The notes under the pieces: model-generated
The model's database searches: none
What the model saw: only the letters and a program-made list of their open reading frames with translations
Told to the model about the DNA's origin: nothing
Shown: piece by piece, positions 44,259 through 53,146 of the stretch
Numbering within the stretch: the first letter of the stretch is position 1
Layout: the number at the start of each line of letters is the position of its first letter
Program-made: the position numbers and the translations under genes
Source of the DNA: Mariniflexile sp. TRM1-10
Lineage (GTDB): Bacteria; Bacteroidota; Bacteroidia; Flavobacteriales; Flavobacteriaceae
Direction of reading: 5' to 3'
DNA: 64,000 nucleotides
Assembly (NCBI RefSeq): GCF_003425985.1
Contig: NZ_CP022985.1
Location: 2,650,001-2,714,000 of the forward strand

Positions 44259-45311
44259 CTAAATTTGGGACAAAACCAATGTTACTGCAGCATTTGTCGT
44301 GCTTTTTAATGAAATGGATGTGTTACTAAAACTGGTTACTTCCCATGTGTTATTTAATAAACTAAATGTGGCATTACCTGTAAAAGTCAGGTCTAAATAC
44401 ACTTCAGTTTCAGAGGCTACTTCATAGGTACCTTCTATATCATTTGCTAGTGCATTCACTTTATCTTCTGCTACACACGATAAATCGTTTGCGAAATCTA
44501 TAGCGTAATTAGCGTAGTCGGAAGTTTTGTCGATGCCAGCATTTACAAATGATTGTACTTTAAAGCTTCCTTCAACTAAAATAGTTTCTAAGTTATTTGC
44601 TTGGTCTTCTGCTTCATCTTCAGCATCTTCAATACCTAAACAATCTTCAATGCTAGCTTGTAAATCTAAATCGCTAGTTAGTGTTACCGTTGTGCTATCT
44701 GATAAAGTAGCGGTAATAGGATAGTTTATTGCAAATAATTCTGTGTTGTCCATATCATTCATATACGCATATAATTGTTGTTCGGTTTCAATAACCACAC
44801 TTCCGGTTTGCTCCAAACTTAAACTATAGGTTAAAATTGTTATGGGGAAATTGATGTCTAAACAAGAAATAGCATCTTCTCCGGCAGCTTCAGCAGTTTC
44901 ACAGGCATCAATAATAGCATCGTATTCTCCTTGATTTGTAACAACCACTTCGGTGTAATTACTTAATCGCACACTAAAAGGGAATTCCAGTGTCACGGTG
45001 TCATCATCATTAATAAGCTCACCTAAAATATTTAAAACAATTTGATAATCAGATTGACTTATAATGCTCACTTCGGTGCCATTTACCGTTGCAACAACAG
45101 GTAATAATATAGATGAACAAGATGCGCCATCTAAAAAGTCGTCAAAACTTCCATCATACATAGAACTACGCTCTAGGTTGCTCGCAGTTTCAGAATTTGA
45201 ATTATTGGTGTTTGGGTTTTGCCCATTCTCACTATCAATTTCATCTTGACATGATGTAAAAGTTAATAAGGCTGTTAAAGCTAAACTTGTAATAAATCTT
45301 AAATTTTTCAT
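44259..45311 (-). CDS. Acidic lipoprotein with duplicated domain
   Basis: The start at 45311 gives a signal with a lipobox (LALTALLTFTSCQDE); a 13-codon extension exists but is basic and unlikely. About 350 residues, rich in Asp/Glu/Ser/Thr. Two similar stretches of about 90 residues occur (LPVVATVNGTEVSIISQSDY / FPFSVRLSNYTEVVVTNQGE and FPITILTYSLSLEQTGSVVI / YPITATLSDSTTVTLTSDLD), each ending in an acidic helix with a Cys. No family was recognised. The upstream region carries two copies of the putative ECF promoter motif pointing at this gene. Confidence 0.72.
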   Translation of the reverse strand: MKNLRFITSLALTALLTFTSCQDEIDSENGQNPNTNNSNSETASNLERSSMYDGSFDDFLDGASCSSILLPVVATVNGTEVSIISQSDYQIVLNILGELINDDDTVTLEFPFSVRLSNYTEVVVTNQGEYDAIIDACETAEAAGEDAISCLDINFPITILTYSLSLEQTGSVVIETEQQLYAYMNDMDNTELFAINYPITATLSDSTTVTLTSDLDLQASIEDCLGIEDAEDEAEDQANNLETILVEGSFKVQSFVNAGIDKTSDYANYAIDFANDLSCVAEDKVNALANDIEGTYEVASETEVYLDLTFTGNATFSLLNNTWEVTSFSNTSISLKSTTNAAVTLVLSQI

Positions 45312-45375
45312 GATAATAATTTTTTTGGGTTTTAATATTTTCTTTTTCATAGCGATCTTTTCGCCTTTGTTTTAG

Positions 45376-45404
45376 TAAGACAACTACATTTTATTTTACC
45401 CTAC
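45376..45404 (-). promoter_or_regulatory. Putative ECF sigma promoter, copy A
   Basis: Minus strand reads GTAGGGTAAAA-N8-AGTTGTCTTA, 65 bases upstream of the lipoprotein ATG. The same 11+8+10 spacing occurs at 45544-45572 and 46138-46166. The GGGTAAAA and GTC cores resemble -35 and -10 elements of ECF sigma promoters. Confidence 0.6.
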
Positions 45405-45543
45405 CATATTTTAAACGTCATTTTTAAATTTAGGTATACCATAGCTAAAATATATAAAGTTAAAATTACGATTATAGTGTTTTTTACTATTTTATAAATG
45501 GAATCTTGTTTCACAATTATTAACCTATGTTATCTTACATCAT

Positions 45544-45572
45544 TAAGACAACTTAAACTATTTTTACCCTAC
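45544..45572 (-). promoter_or_regulatory. Putative ECF sigma promoter, copy B
   Basis: Same motif and spacing as copy A, also reading on the minus strand towards the lipoprotein gene. It lies between the sigma gene and the lipoprotein gene, about 45 bases upstream of the sigma ATG. Confidence 0.5.
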
Positions 45573-45617
45573 TTTTGTAGAAATCTTTATTTTTAAAGCC
45601 TCAAAAAACCTATATAA

Positions 45618-46127
45618 ATGGATGAGAATAAACTTTGTGAAGAAACTTATTTTAATACTTTTTATTTAGAGCATGTGCAATCGGCAAGTAATTTTGCCTA
45701 TTATAAATGTGGTGATAAAGATGGTGCTTTGGATTTTGTGCAGGATGCCTTTTCTAAAATTTGGGAAAATTGTTCTAAAATAGATTTCACAAAAGCTAAG
45801 ACCTATTTATTTACTACCATTAATAATTTGTTTTTAAACACGGTTAAACATAATAAGGTCGTTTTGGAATATGCCAAAGCAGCACCTTATTTAGATAAAA
45901 CAAACGAAAGCCCTGAATATATTTTTGAAGAAGAAGAATTTAAAAAGAAGTTACAAGATGCCATCTCATTATTAACTGAATCGCAACGCGAAGTGTTTTT
46001 ATTAAATAGAATAGAAGGTAAGAAATATAGGGAAATTGCTGATTTATTAGATGTTTCCCAGAAAGCTGTAGAGAAAAGAATGTCTGGAGCTTTAAAAATA
46101 TTGCGAGAACATATTGAAAATATTTAA
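45618..46127 (+). CDS. ECF RNA polymerase sigma factor (FecI-like)
   Basis: A 169-residue sigma-70 family factor with region 2 (FNTFYLEHVQSASNFAYYKC, DKDGALDFVQDAFSKIWENC) and region 4 HTH (EGKKYREIADLLDVSQKAVE, KRMSGALKILREHI). It heads a sigma-FecR-TonB receptor run typical of cell-surface signalling in Bacteroidota. The three motif copies around it are candidate target promoters. Confidence 0.92.
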   Translation: MDENKLCEETYFNTFYLEHVQSASNFAYYKCGDKDGALDFVQDAFSKIWENCSKIDFTKAKTYLFTTINNLFLNTVKHNKVVLEYAKAAPYLDKTNESPEYIFEEEEFKKKLQDAISLLTESQREVFLLNRIEGKKYREIADLLDVSQKAVEKRMSGALKILREHIENI

Positions 46128-46137
46128 CAACGGCGGG

Positions 46138-46166
46138 GTAGGGTAAAAATAGTATAAGTTGTCTTG
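46138..46166 (+). promoter_or_regulatory. Putative ECF sigma promoter, copy C
   Basis: Plus strand reads GTAGGGTAAAA-N8-AGTTGTCTTG, located between the sigma gene stop (46127) and the fecR start (46185). Its complement is almost the whole of copy B, so the sigma gene is flanked by near-perfect inverted copies. Confidence 0.6.
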
Positions 46167-46184
46167 TATTTGAAGCGTAAAGAA

Positions 46185-47096
46185 ATGGAAAACGAAAATA
46201 ACATATTAAAGTGGTTTGATAACGAGCTTAGCAAGGAGCAAATTCAAGATTTAAAACAATCTGAAAATGTTGAAACCCTTGAGAAAATAGCTTTTTATGC
46301 CAAACAAATGCAAGTGCCTCAGGTAGATGCGCAAAAAGCATTGGCAGCTTTTAAAGAAAGAAAGCTTGCTAAAAAAGAGCCTAAAGTAATTCCTCTTAAT
46401 TTTAGAGCTTTTTTAAGAATAGCTGCTGTGTTGGTGGTGATGCTTGCATCGTCTTACTTCCTGTTTTTTAATAATAATGTGTCTTTTGAAACCCAAATTG
46501 CACAAAATGAAACTTTAACGTTACCCGATAATTCCGAAGTCATTTTAAATGCCGCATCAAAATTAAAATACAACAAAAAAACTTGGAAAGATAAACGAAA
46601 CCTGGAGTTAGATGGTGAAGCCTTTTTTAAAGTAAGTAAAGGAAAAAAGTTTACCGTAACAACCGATATAGGAACGGTTCAGGTTTTAGGTACCCAGTTT
46701 AATGTAAAGGAACGTGACAATTATTTTGAAGTGCAATGTTATGAAGGCTTGGTGAGTGTTACTTTTAAAGACGAAACGGTAAAACTTCCTAAAGGAAAAA
46801 CGTTTAGGGTTCTAAATGGAAGTATTCAGGAAGTGAATGATTTTAACGCGGAAAACCCCTCTTGGATGCAAGCTGAGACCAGTTTTGAAAAGATTCCATT
46901 AAGTCAAGTAATAGCCGAATTTGAAAGACAGTATGATCTAAATGTGTCTTTAAAAGAAGTGGATGCTTCTCAATTATTCACAGGTACTTTTACCCATAAA
47001 GACAAAAATATAGCATTGCAATCAATCACTATTCCTTTAAAACTAAGTTATCGAATAGAAGGTAATCAAGTAACGGTGTACAAATATGAAAAATAA
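46185..47096 (+). CDS. FecR-family anti-sigma / transmembrane signal protein
   Basis: The start chosen is the ATG at 46185 (MENENNILKWFDNELSKEQI), about 303 residues; a TTG-initiated extension is unnecessary. A cytoplasmic N-terminus of about 75 residues is followed by one membrane helix (AFLRIAAVLVVMLASSYFLF, about 75-95), then the periplasmic FecR domain (LTLPDNSEVILNAASKLKYN, LELDGEAFFKVSKGKKFTVT, GTQFNVKERDNYFEVQCYEG) and a DUF4974-like C-terminus. It relays receptor occupancy to the sigma factor. It overlaps the receptor gene start by 11 bases. Confidence 0.92.
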   Translation: MENENNILKWFDNELSKEQIQDLKQSENVETLEKIAFYAKQMQVPQVDAQKALAAFKERKLAKKEPKVIPLNFRAFLRIAAVLVVMLASSYFLFFNNNVSFETQIAQNETLTLPDNSEVILNAASKLKYNKKTWKDKRNLELDGEAFFKVSKGKKFTVTTDIGTVQVLGTQFNVKERDNYFEVQCYEGLVSVTFKDETVKLPKGKTFRVLNGSIQEVNDFNAENPSWMQAETSFEKIPLSQVIAEFERQYDLNVSLKEVDASQLFTGTFTHKDKNIALQSITIPLKLSYRIEGNQVTVYKYEK

Positions 47097-49653
47097 TAAA
47101 TGTATTATTTACATAGTTCTATTTGTCGTTAATTTCTGTTTTGCCCAAAATAATTCAAACAAAAAACCGCTTACGGAAATAATAGAGGCAATAGAACAAA
47201 AATTTGATGTCAAGTTTTCGTATGCTTTTGATGATGTTGTTCATGTGTTTGTTGAGCAGCCAGCACCTGAGTTTGACCTGCAAGAAACCATAGCATATCT
47301 TAATTCTAAAACCTTATTAAATTTTAAAACTTTAGATAACAGGTATATTACCGTATCTGTTATAGAAAAAACCATTTCTATCTGTGGTTTTGTGTTTGCT
47401 TCAGAAGAAAAAGAAGCATTATTTGGAGCTTCCGTAGCCATTAATAATACTAATAAAGGCGTAATTACTAATGAAGGTGGCAACTTTCAGTTGGATGAAG
47501 TGCCTCTAAATGCCATTATTACTATTTCGTATCTCGGGTATAAAAGTCAAGAATTAAATGCAAAACAATTCTTTTCAGAAGCCAATAATTGCAAACAAAT
47601 TCTTTTAGTTGAAAATAAAGAAGAATTAAACCAAGTCCTTATAACCAAGTTCTTAACCACAGGTTTTCAAAAGCTATTGGATGGAAGTACGGTTTTAAAT
47701 ACAAAAGCATTTGGGATTTTACCAGGTTTAACAGATCCCGATATTTTGCAATCCATACAGGTGCTTCCAGGAGTTGAAAGTGCCGATGAGAGTATTGCTA
47801 ATATTAATGTGAGAGGTGGTACTAACGACCAAAACCTGATGTTTTGGGATGGGATTAAAATGTATCATTCTGGGCATTTTTTTGGGTTGATTTCGGCTTA
47901 TAACCCCAATCTTACCAATAAGGTTATTGTAACTAAAAACGGTACAAGTAGTGAGTTTAGTGATGGTGTGTCAAGCACTATCAACATGTTTACTAAAAAC
48001 GAGTTAACGGGTAAATTTTCCGGTGGGGCAGGTGCGAACTTAATAAGTGCCGATGCTTTTTTAGAAATCCCTATTACCAGAAAAATAGAACTTCATATTT
48101 CTGGTCGAAGATCTATTACAGATGTTTTTGGTACACCAACGTATGATAATTATTTTGATAGAAGTTTTCAGGATAGTGATATAAAAACCAACGACGAGCC
48201 TATAGAAAACCAAACCACAACATCAGATTTTGTGTTTTATGATTACACGGCTAAAGTGTTATTCGATTTAAACGACCATCATAAATTTAGAGCTAATGTT
48301 ATTGGTATTGATAATAACTTAGATTATTATGAGCGTATCACCAACAGTAGTGAAACCGAATCTAAGTCAAGCAATTTAGCTCAAAAAAACATGGGATTTG
48401 GCGGTCATTGGATGGCTAATTGGAGTCCTAAATTAAGGACCCATTTTACTACGTATTATTCAAAATACAATGTAGATGCCAATGATTATAGAATTGAATC
48501 GGACCAGTTGCTCACCCAGAAAAACGAAGTATTGGAAACTGGTTTTAAGCTTAACACTTATTACAAACTAACTGATTTTTTAACCCTTTTAAACGGTTAT
48601 CAATTTAATGAAACAGGGATACTAAATAATACATCGGTATCAAGTCCCTCATACGATAAAACTAAAAAAGATGTATTGTTAAATCATGCCTTGTATACAC
48701 AAGCGGAGTATAAACGAGCTGGTACTTTTTTTAGAATTGGAGTGAGGGCCAATTATTTTCAGAAATTTAAAAAGTTATTAATAGAACCTAGATTGAATCT
48801 AAGGCAAAAGTTATCAAATCAATTAGCTGTAAAATTAGAGGGCGAATTTAAAAACCAATCGGCAACACAAATAATTGATTTCCAAGATGATTTTTTAGGC
48901 GTTGAAAACAGGCGATGGATTTTGGCCAACGAGAAAAATTCATCTGATCCAAACGATAGAAATATACCGATTTCAGAAAGCAAACAAGGATCTTTTGGGC
49001 TTGAGTTCAATCAAAATAATTTAAGCATGGATGTTACTGGGTTTTATAAAACGGTTGAAGGTATTACGGCAAGCAATCAAGGGTTTTATAATAACTTTCA
49101 ATACATCAATGCCATTGGTGATTATACCGTGAAAGGTCTGGAATTTTTAGCTAATAAAACAACCAATAATTTTAGTACATGGGTAAGTTATACGTATTCA
49201 ATTAATGACTATAAGTTTGAAACTTTCACGCCATCGGTATTTCCAAACAATGTAGATATTAGACATTCCATTTCCTTAGGATTTAACTATGATATTTTGG
49301 AAAACTTAAAAATATCGGTTGGAGGTGTTTGGCGTTCTGGACGACCCTATACATCGCCAGTAGAAGGTAATGAAACTGTTCAATCAGGAAATACGACCTA
49401 TGTAAACTACGATACACCCAATAGCAAAAACCTTGATGAGTTTAAACGATTGGATGCGTCTTTAAGTTATAAGTTTAATATTTACCAATCAACTAATGCC
49501 TCTTTAAAGATTGGTGTAATTAATATCACTGATACTAAAAACATAATAAATCGTTATTATAAAGTAAACCCAAACGATTCTAATGCTACCATTCAAATAA
49601 ATAATGCTTCCTTAAGCCTAACCCCGAACGTGAGCTTTAGAGTTAATTTTTAA
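47086..49653 (+). CDS. TonB-dependent outer-membrane receptor with signalling domain
   Basis: An 855-residue receptor: signal peptide, STN-like secretin/TonB short domain (about 25-95), carboxypeptidase-D-like regulatory domain (about 100-185, SICGFVFASEEKEALFGASV), plug (NINVRGGTNDQNLMFWDGIK, SAYNPNLTNKVIVTKNG) and 22-strand-type barrel with an aromatic terminal strand (TPNVSFRVNF). The STN-like domain and its place after sigma and FecR genes indicate signal transduction as well as ligand uptake. The ligand is unknown; no SusD partner is present. Confidence 0.92.
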   Translation: MKNNKCIIYIVLFVVNFCFAQNNSNKKPLTEIIEAIEQKFDVKFSYAFDDVVHVFVEQPAPEFDLQETIAYLNSKTLLNFKTLDNRYITVSVIEKTISICGFVFASEEKEALFGASVAINNTNKGVITNEGGNFQLDEVPLNAIITISYLGYKSQELNAKQFFSEANNCKQILLVENKEELNQVLITKFLTTGFQKLLDGSTVLNTKAFGILPGLTDPDILQSIQVLPGVESADESIANINVRGGTNDQNLMFWDGIKMYHSGHFFGLISAYNPNLTNKVIVTKNGTSSEFSDGVSSTINMFTKNELTGKFSGGAGANLISADAFLEIPITRKIELHISGRRSITDVFGTPTYDNYFDRSFQDSDIKTNDEPIENQTTTSDFVFYDYTAKVLFDLNDHHKFRANVIGIDNNLDYYERITNSSETESKSSNLAQKNMGFGGHWMANWSPKLRTHFTTYYSKYNVDANDYRIESDQLLTQKNEVLETGFKLNTYYKLTDFLTLLNGYQFNETGILNNTSVSSPSYDKTKKDVLLNHALYTQAEYKRAGTFFRIGVRANYFQKFKKLLIEPRLNLRQKLSNQLAVKLEGEFKNQSATQIIDFQDDFLGVENRRWILANEKNSSDPNDRNIPISESKQGSFGLEFNQNNLSMDVTGFYKTVEGITASNQGFYNNFQYINAIGDYTVKGLEFLANKTTNNFSTWVSYTYSINDYKFETFTPSVFPNNVDIRHSISLGFNYDILENLKISVGGVWRSGRPYTSPVEGNETVQSGNTTYVNYDTPNSKNLDEFKRLDASLSYKFNIYQSTNASLKIGVINITDTKNIINRYYKVNPNDSNATIQINNASLSLTPNVSFRVNF

Positions 49654-49716
49654 AACAAAACATCGTTTAAACGCTGTTTTTTTTCGATAAAATGTTTATT
49701 TATGTAGTTTTTTATA

Positions 49717-49724
49717 TATATTTG
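49717..49724 (+). promoter_or_regulatory. -7 promoter box of the DUF6588-like gene
   Basis: TATATTTG (TAnnTTTG) 29 bases upstream of the ATG at 49746. Confidence 0.45.
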
Positions 49725-49745
49725 TGTAACTTAAATTTAAAAAGA

Positions 49746-50780
49746 ATGAGAAAAATTTGCCTACTTATATTGTTGTGTCTAGCAACAATTTCTTCAAGAG
49801 CTCAAGATATAGATGCACTTTTAGCTGCAGGAGTAAAAAATGCTGAGCGTTTTGCAAACGATTATTTAGCGCCAGGAACCAATGGTTTAATGCACAGTAT
49901 GAATGCCAACTGGTTTAATACAGCCGATGTAAAGCCATTGGGAGGTTTTGAGATTTCGATTATAGCTAATGCGGCAGCCGTAAAGGATGAGCATAAATCA
50001 TTTTTAATGAATATAGCAGATTATAACAGTGATCCAGATCAAGATTTTACTGTAGAATTTGCCGATGGGGTCGCTTCAAAAAAAGTAGCTTCAGCATTGG
50101 GAGAAAATAATCCTGACATAGATATTATTGTTAGGTATGAAGATGAAATCTTAGGAGAGCAAGAAGAAAGAATAACCTTGCCTAGTGGGATTGGTTCTGC
50201 CAGTGCTAATTTGTTGCCTACAGCTTTTATACAAGGAGCGCTAGGGTTAAGCAAAGGGATAGAAATAAAGGCACGATTTGTTCCTAAAATTGATACAGAA
50301 GATGTCGCTTTAAGCATGTACGGTGCAGGTTTGCAAGTAGAATTTACTAAATGGTTGCCTGCCGATAAAGTATTACCAGTGGCTGTTTCAGGATTGGTTG
50401 CTTATACGCATTTAGATGGCAGTTACGATTTAACGGATTCTTCGGGGATAAACGGTGATAATCAAAGACTTGAAAATGGTACGAACACTTGGTTGTTTCA
50501 ACTTATAGCTTCAACAAAATTGCCTGTTATTAATTTTTATGGAGGTATTGGTTATATCAAAGGAAAGTCTGAATCCGATTTATTAGGAACATACATTGTT
50601 TCCGACGGCCCTTTGTTTTCTCAAACAATTACCGACCCATTCTCTGTTTCAAGTGAAGTGTCTTCAGTTAGAGGTACTCTGGGAACCAAGTTGAAATTAG
50701 GGTTTTTTAGATTGAATGCCGAATATCATTTATCTGAATTCAATGCCTTTTCTGTTGGTATAAATTTTGGGTTTAGATAA
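49746..50780 (+). CDS. Exported barrel-like protein (DUF6588-type), hypothetical
   Basis: The preferred start at 49746 gives a signal peptide (MRKICLLILLCLATISSRAQ); the open frame from 49692 crosses the promoter box and is unlikely. About 344 residues. The N-terminal half begins DIDALLAAGVKNAERFANDY; the second half is strand-rich (VLPVAVSGLVAYTHLDGSYD, INFYGGIGYIKGKSESDLLG, GFFRLNAEYHLSEFNAFSVG) and ends FGFR, like an outer-membrane protein. The function is unknown. A terminator follows at 50865. Confidence 0.75.
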   Translation: MRKICLLILLCLATISSRAQDIDALLAAGVKNAERFANDYLAPGTNGLMHSMNANWFNTADVKPLGGFEISIIANAAAVKDEHKSFLMNIADYNSDPDQDFTVEFADGVASKKVASALGENNPDIDIIVRYEDEILGEQEERITLPSGIGSASANLLPTAFIQGALGLSKGIEIKARFVPKIDTEDVALSMYGAGLQVEFTKWLPADKVLPVAVSGLVAYTHLDGSYDLTDSSGINGDNQRLENGTNTWLFQLIASTKLPVINFYGGIGYIKGKSESDLLGTYIVSDGPLFSQTITDPFSVSSEVSSVRGTLGTKLKLGFFRLNAEYHLSEFNAFSVGINFGFR

Positions 50781-50864
50781 TCCTTAAATTTTCAAGAAAA
50801 TTTTTAATGAATTCGAATTATATAATTGTTTAGCTTAAGTTATTTTAATAATGATTAGTTAATT

Positions 50865-50897
50865 AAAAAGTGGAAGATTTAATCTTGCACTTTTTTT
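50865..50897 (+). terminator. Rho-independent terminator
   Basis: Stem AAAAGTG.AAGAT/ATCTT.CACTTTT with one internal mismatch and a 3-base loop, followed by a T-tract; 85 bases after the DUF6588-like stop codon. Confidence 0.7.
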
Positions 50898-50983
50898 ATT
50901 TAGTGTATTTTAATTCGTAATTTAGCGTGCTTAAAAGCATAAAAATTAACCTTTTGTGGCACGTGAATACATAATTTTCATAT

Positions 50984-51202
50984 TGAACCCGTTTAAACTT
51001 TTCATAATTGGCTAAAAAATTGTCCTTTTACACTCGGTTTTTGTCTTTTTCTCTTTCCGTAGCCCTGCTATGCAACTCGAAAAAGCCTTCTGTCGAGCAT
51101 AGGGCGGAGCGTAAAAAATAACCCTGTGGGTTATTTTAGCGAACGAGCCAGCTGGTGCAGGGTTAAATTTTCGCTTCAATCAAAAAAGTTTAAATGAGTT
51201 CA
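50984..51202. repeat. MITE-like inverted-repeat element E2
   Basis: A 219-bp non-coding segment with 21-bp terminal inverted repeats (17/21 match; core GTTTAAACTTTT). Internal perfect hairpin AAAATAACCC/GGGTTATTTT. Read on the minus strand it shares with E1 the terminal repeat, AAGCGAAAAttt and catagcagGGctacgg, so it is the same family in the opposite orientation. It fills most of the 476-bp gap upstream of mdh and ends 54 bases before its ATG. Confidence 0.6.
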
Positions 51203-51256
51203 TTACAAGAGGAAAAAAATATCACAATTATCTAAAAAATTATTAAAATCTAAAAA

Positions 51257-52177
51257 ATGAAAGTAACAGTAGTAGGTGCAGGAGCAGTAGGCGCAAGTTG
51301 TGCAGAGTATATTGCCATTAAAAATTTCGCTTCAGAAGTTGTTTTATTAGACATTAAAGAAGGCTATGCCGAAGGTAAAGCTATGGATTTAATGCAAACA
51401 GCTTCATTAAATGGTTTCGATACCAAAATAACGGGTATCACAAACGATTATAGCAAAACAGCAAATAGTGATGTTTGTGTAATAACTTCTGGTATTCCAC
51501 GTAAACCGGGAATGACACGCGAAGAATTAATTGGTATCAATGCAGGAATTGTTAAAACTGTTTCTTCAAGCTTAATTGAATTTTCTCCAAAAACAATCAT
51601 TATTGTGGTGAGTAACCCAATGGATACTATGACTTATTTGGTACACAAATCTACCAACTTACCAAAAAACAAAATTATTGGTATGGGTGGTGCTTTAGAT
51701 TCTGCACGTTTTAAATACAGATTGGCAGAAGCTTTAGGTGGTCCAATTAGCGATGTAGATGGTATGGTGATTGGTGGACATAGTGATACAGGGATGATTC
51801 CTTTAACGCGTTTAGCTACTAGAAATGGCGTACCTGTTTCAGAATTTTTAAGTGAAGATAGATTAGACCAAGTAAAAGAAGAAACTAAAGTTGGTGGTGC
51901 TACACTTACTAAATTGTTAGGTACTTCTGCATGGTATGCACCGGGAGCTGCTGTATCTGGAATGGTTCATGCGATTGCTTGCGATACTAAAAAAGTATTT
52001 CCTTGTTCAACGTTGTTGGAAGGTGAATATGGTTTTAATGATATTTGTCTTGGTGTACCAGTAGTTTTAGGGAAAAATGGTATTGAGGAAATTGTTAATA
52101 TCGTTTTAAATGATGCTGAAAAAGCAACTATGGTAGAAAGTGCACAAGGAGTAAAAGCTGTTAACGATTTATTGTAG
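51257..52177 (+). CDS. mdh: Malate dehydrogenase
   Basis: A 306-residue NAD-dependent dehydrogenase. The Rossmann motif is VTVVGAGAVGASCAEYIA, the substrate Arg region is SGIPRKPGMTREELIGINAG, then VSNPMDTMTYLVHKSTNLPK, and the catalytic His is in VIGGHSDTGMIPLT. This pattern is the LDH-like (type III) MDH common in Bacteroidota. It oxidises malate to oxaloacetate in the TCA cycle. Confidence 0.95.
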   Translation: MKVTVVGAGAVGASCAEYIAIKNFASEVVLLDIKEGYAEGKAMDLMQTASLNGFDTKITGITNDYSKTANSDVCVITSGIPRKPGMTREELIGINAGIVKTVSSSLIEFSPKTIIIVVSNPMDTMTYLVHKSTNLPKNKIIGMGGALDSARFKYRLAEALGGPISDVDGMVIGGHSDTGMIPLTRLATRNGVPVSEFLSEDRLDQVKEETKVGGATLTKLLGTSAWYAPGAAVSGMVHAIACDTKKVFPCSTLLEGEYGFNDICLGVPVVLGKNGIEEIVNIVLNDAEKATMVESAQGVKAVNDLL

Positions 52178-52230
52178 TATATAAATACTTAAAGTGCGCT
52201 AAAGTTATAAGTGTACTAAAGTTATGAGTG

Positions 52231-52268
52231 CCTAAAGTGGAGTGTTAAAACGCTACTTTAGGCATTTT
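52231..52268 (+). terminator. Terminator-like hairpin after mdh
   Basis: TGCCTAAAGT and ACTTTAGGCA arms around a short spacer, followed by TTTT. It is nested inside a larger inverted pair, TATAAATACTTAAAgTG and its complement, which begins just after the mdh stop codon. Confidence 0.55.
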
Positions 52269-52346
52269 AAGTATTTATAACTTTCAATTTATAAGTTATA
52301 CTTCAAAATTAAAATATAAAAACTGTCAAATTATAAGCTAAAATCA

Positions 52347-52354
52347 TATATTTG
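52347..52354 (+). promoter_or_regulatory. -7 promoter box of the gene upstream of secDF
   Basis: TATATTTG (TAnnTTTG), preceded by AACTGTCAAATTA. The same upstream word precedes the secDF promoter box at 53105. Confidence 0.45.
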
Positions 52355-52358
52355 GCGC

Positions 52359-52976
52359 ATGAAGGCAAAATGGTGCATTAGTACTTTAATTTTTATTTTT
52401 ACTTTATTGGGTGTTGCAAGTCATCAACAAGCTCCTGTACCCAATCAGGAAATTGTATTGCAGTTTGCCCAACTAGAAGGCTCATCAAACCAAGCCAAAA
52501 ACACGATCGCTATTGTTAAAAAACAATTGCAAATTATAGGTGTTAATAATATTCAAGTAGAAGAGCAAGCAGCAGGAAGCTATAAAATCTCATATTATAG
52601 CAATACCGATGTAGCTCACGTAAAAAAAATACTTTCTGAAGAAAAAGAATTAGCGTTAGGTAAAGTCTCCTCTAATGAACATGAGAAACCAGCTAAATCA
52701 CCTTCTGAAAAGCAAGCTACTGCATACAATTTAGATGTATTTGAAATACAAAAACACGACGCAAACACAGGTTTTGGTGGTAAATGTGCTTTAGAACTAA
52801 AATACGATTACAACCGATTCTTTATTCCTATTGTCTCTGTGCCAACACAGGAAATAGCAATGAAAAATATAGAGGATCTTGAGAAAGGAGCCTATAAATT
52901 TCAAAAAAATGTTGCACTTGCAATAGATAATACTTCTTATAAAATACCCGAAGTTAGGGCAGGACCGAACTGTTAA
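52359..52976 (+). CDS. Exported protein upstream of secDF, hypothetical
   Basis: A 205-residue protein with a signal peptide (MKAKWCISTLIFIFTLLGVA). A conserved-looking N-terminal stretch (IVLQFAQLEGSSNQAKNTIA, IVKKQLQIIGVNNIQVEEQA) has the feel of a small alpha/beta domain similar to SecD periplasmic P1 elements, and a Lys/Ser-rich linker precedes a C-terminal part with two Cys. No family was recognised. It has its own promoter box and a terminator separates it from secDF. Confidence 0.65.
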   Translation: MKAKWCISTLIFIFTLLGVASHQQAPVPNQEIVLQFAQLEGSSNQAKNTIAIVKKQLQIIGVNNIQVEEQAAGSYKISYYSNTDVAHVKKILSEEKELALGKVSSNEHEKPAKSPSEKQATAYNLDVFEIQKHDANTGFGGKCALELKYDYNRFFIPIVSVPTQEIAMKNIEDLEKGAYKFQKNVALAIDNTSYKIPEVRAGPNC

Positions 52977-52998
52977 GGAATATTCTCCAAAAAATAAA

Positions 52999-53030
52999 CC
53001 TCACAGGTTTTTAAAACCTGTGAGGTCTTA
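52999..53030 (+). terminator. Rho-independent terminator between the hypothetical gene and secDF
   Basis: Perfect 13-bp stem CCTCACAGGTTTT and its complement around one base; a short T-containing tail follows. Confidence 0.65.
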
Positions 53031-53104
53031 AAAAAATATAGTTTTAAACTATATCCATTCACATTTATTATCATAAAAAATAACTGTCAAATTAGCGGTA
53101 AATT

Positions 53105-53112
53105 CTATATTT
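53105..53112 (+). promoter_or_regulatory. -7 promoter box of secDF
   Basis: TATATTTG (TAnnTTTG), 35 bases upstream of the secDF ATG and preceded at 53083 by AACTGTCAAATTAG, a word shared with the promoter at 52347. Confidence 0.5.
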
Positions 53113-53146
53113 GCCTGTTTAAAAAATTAGACCCAAAAAAATTACA

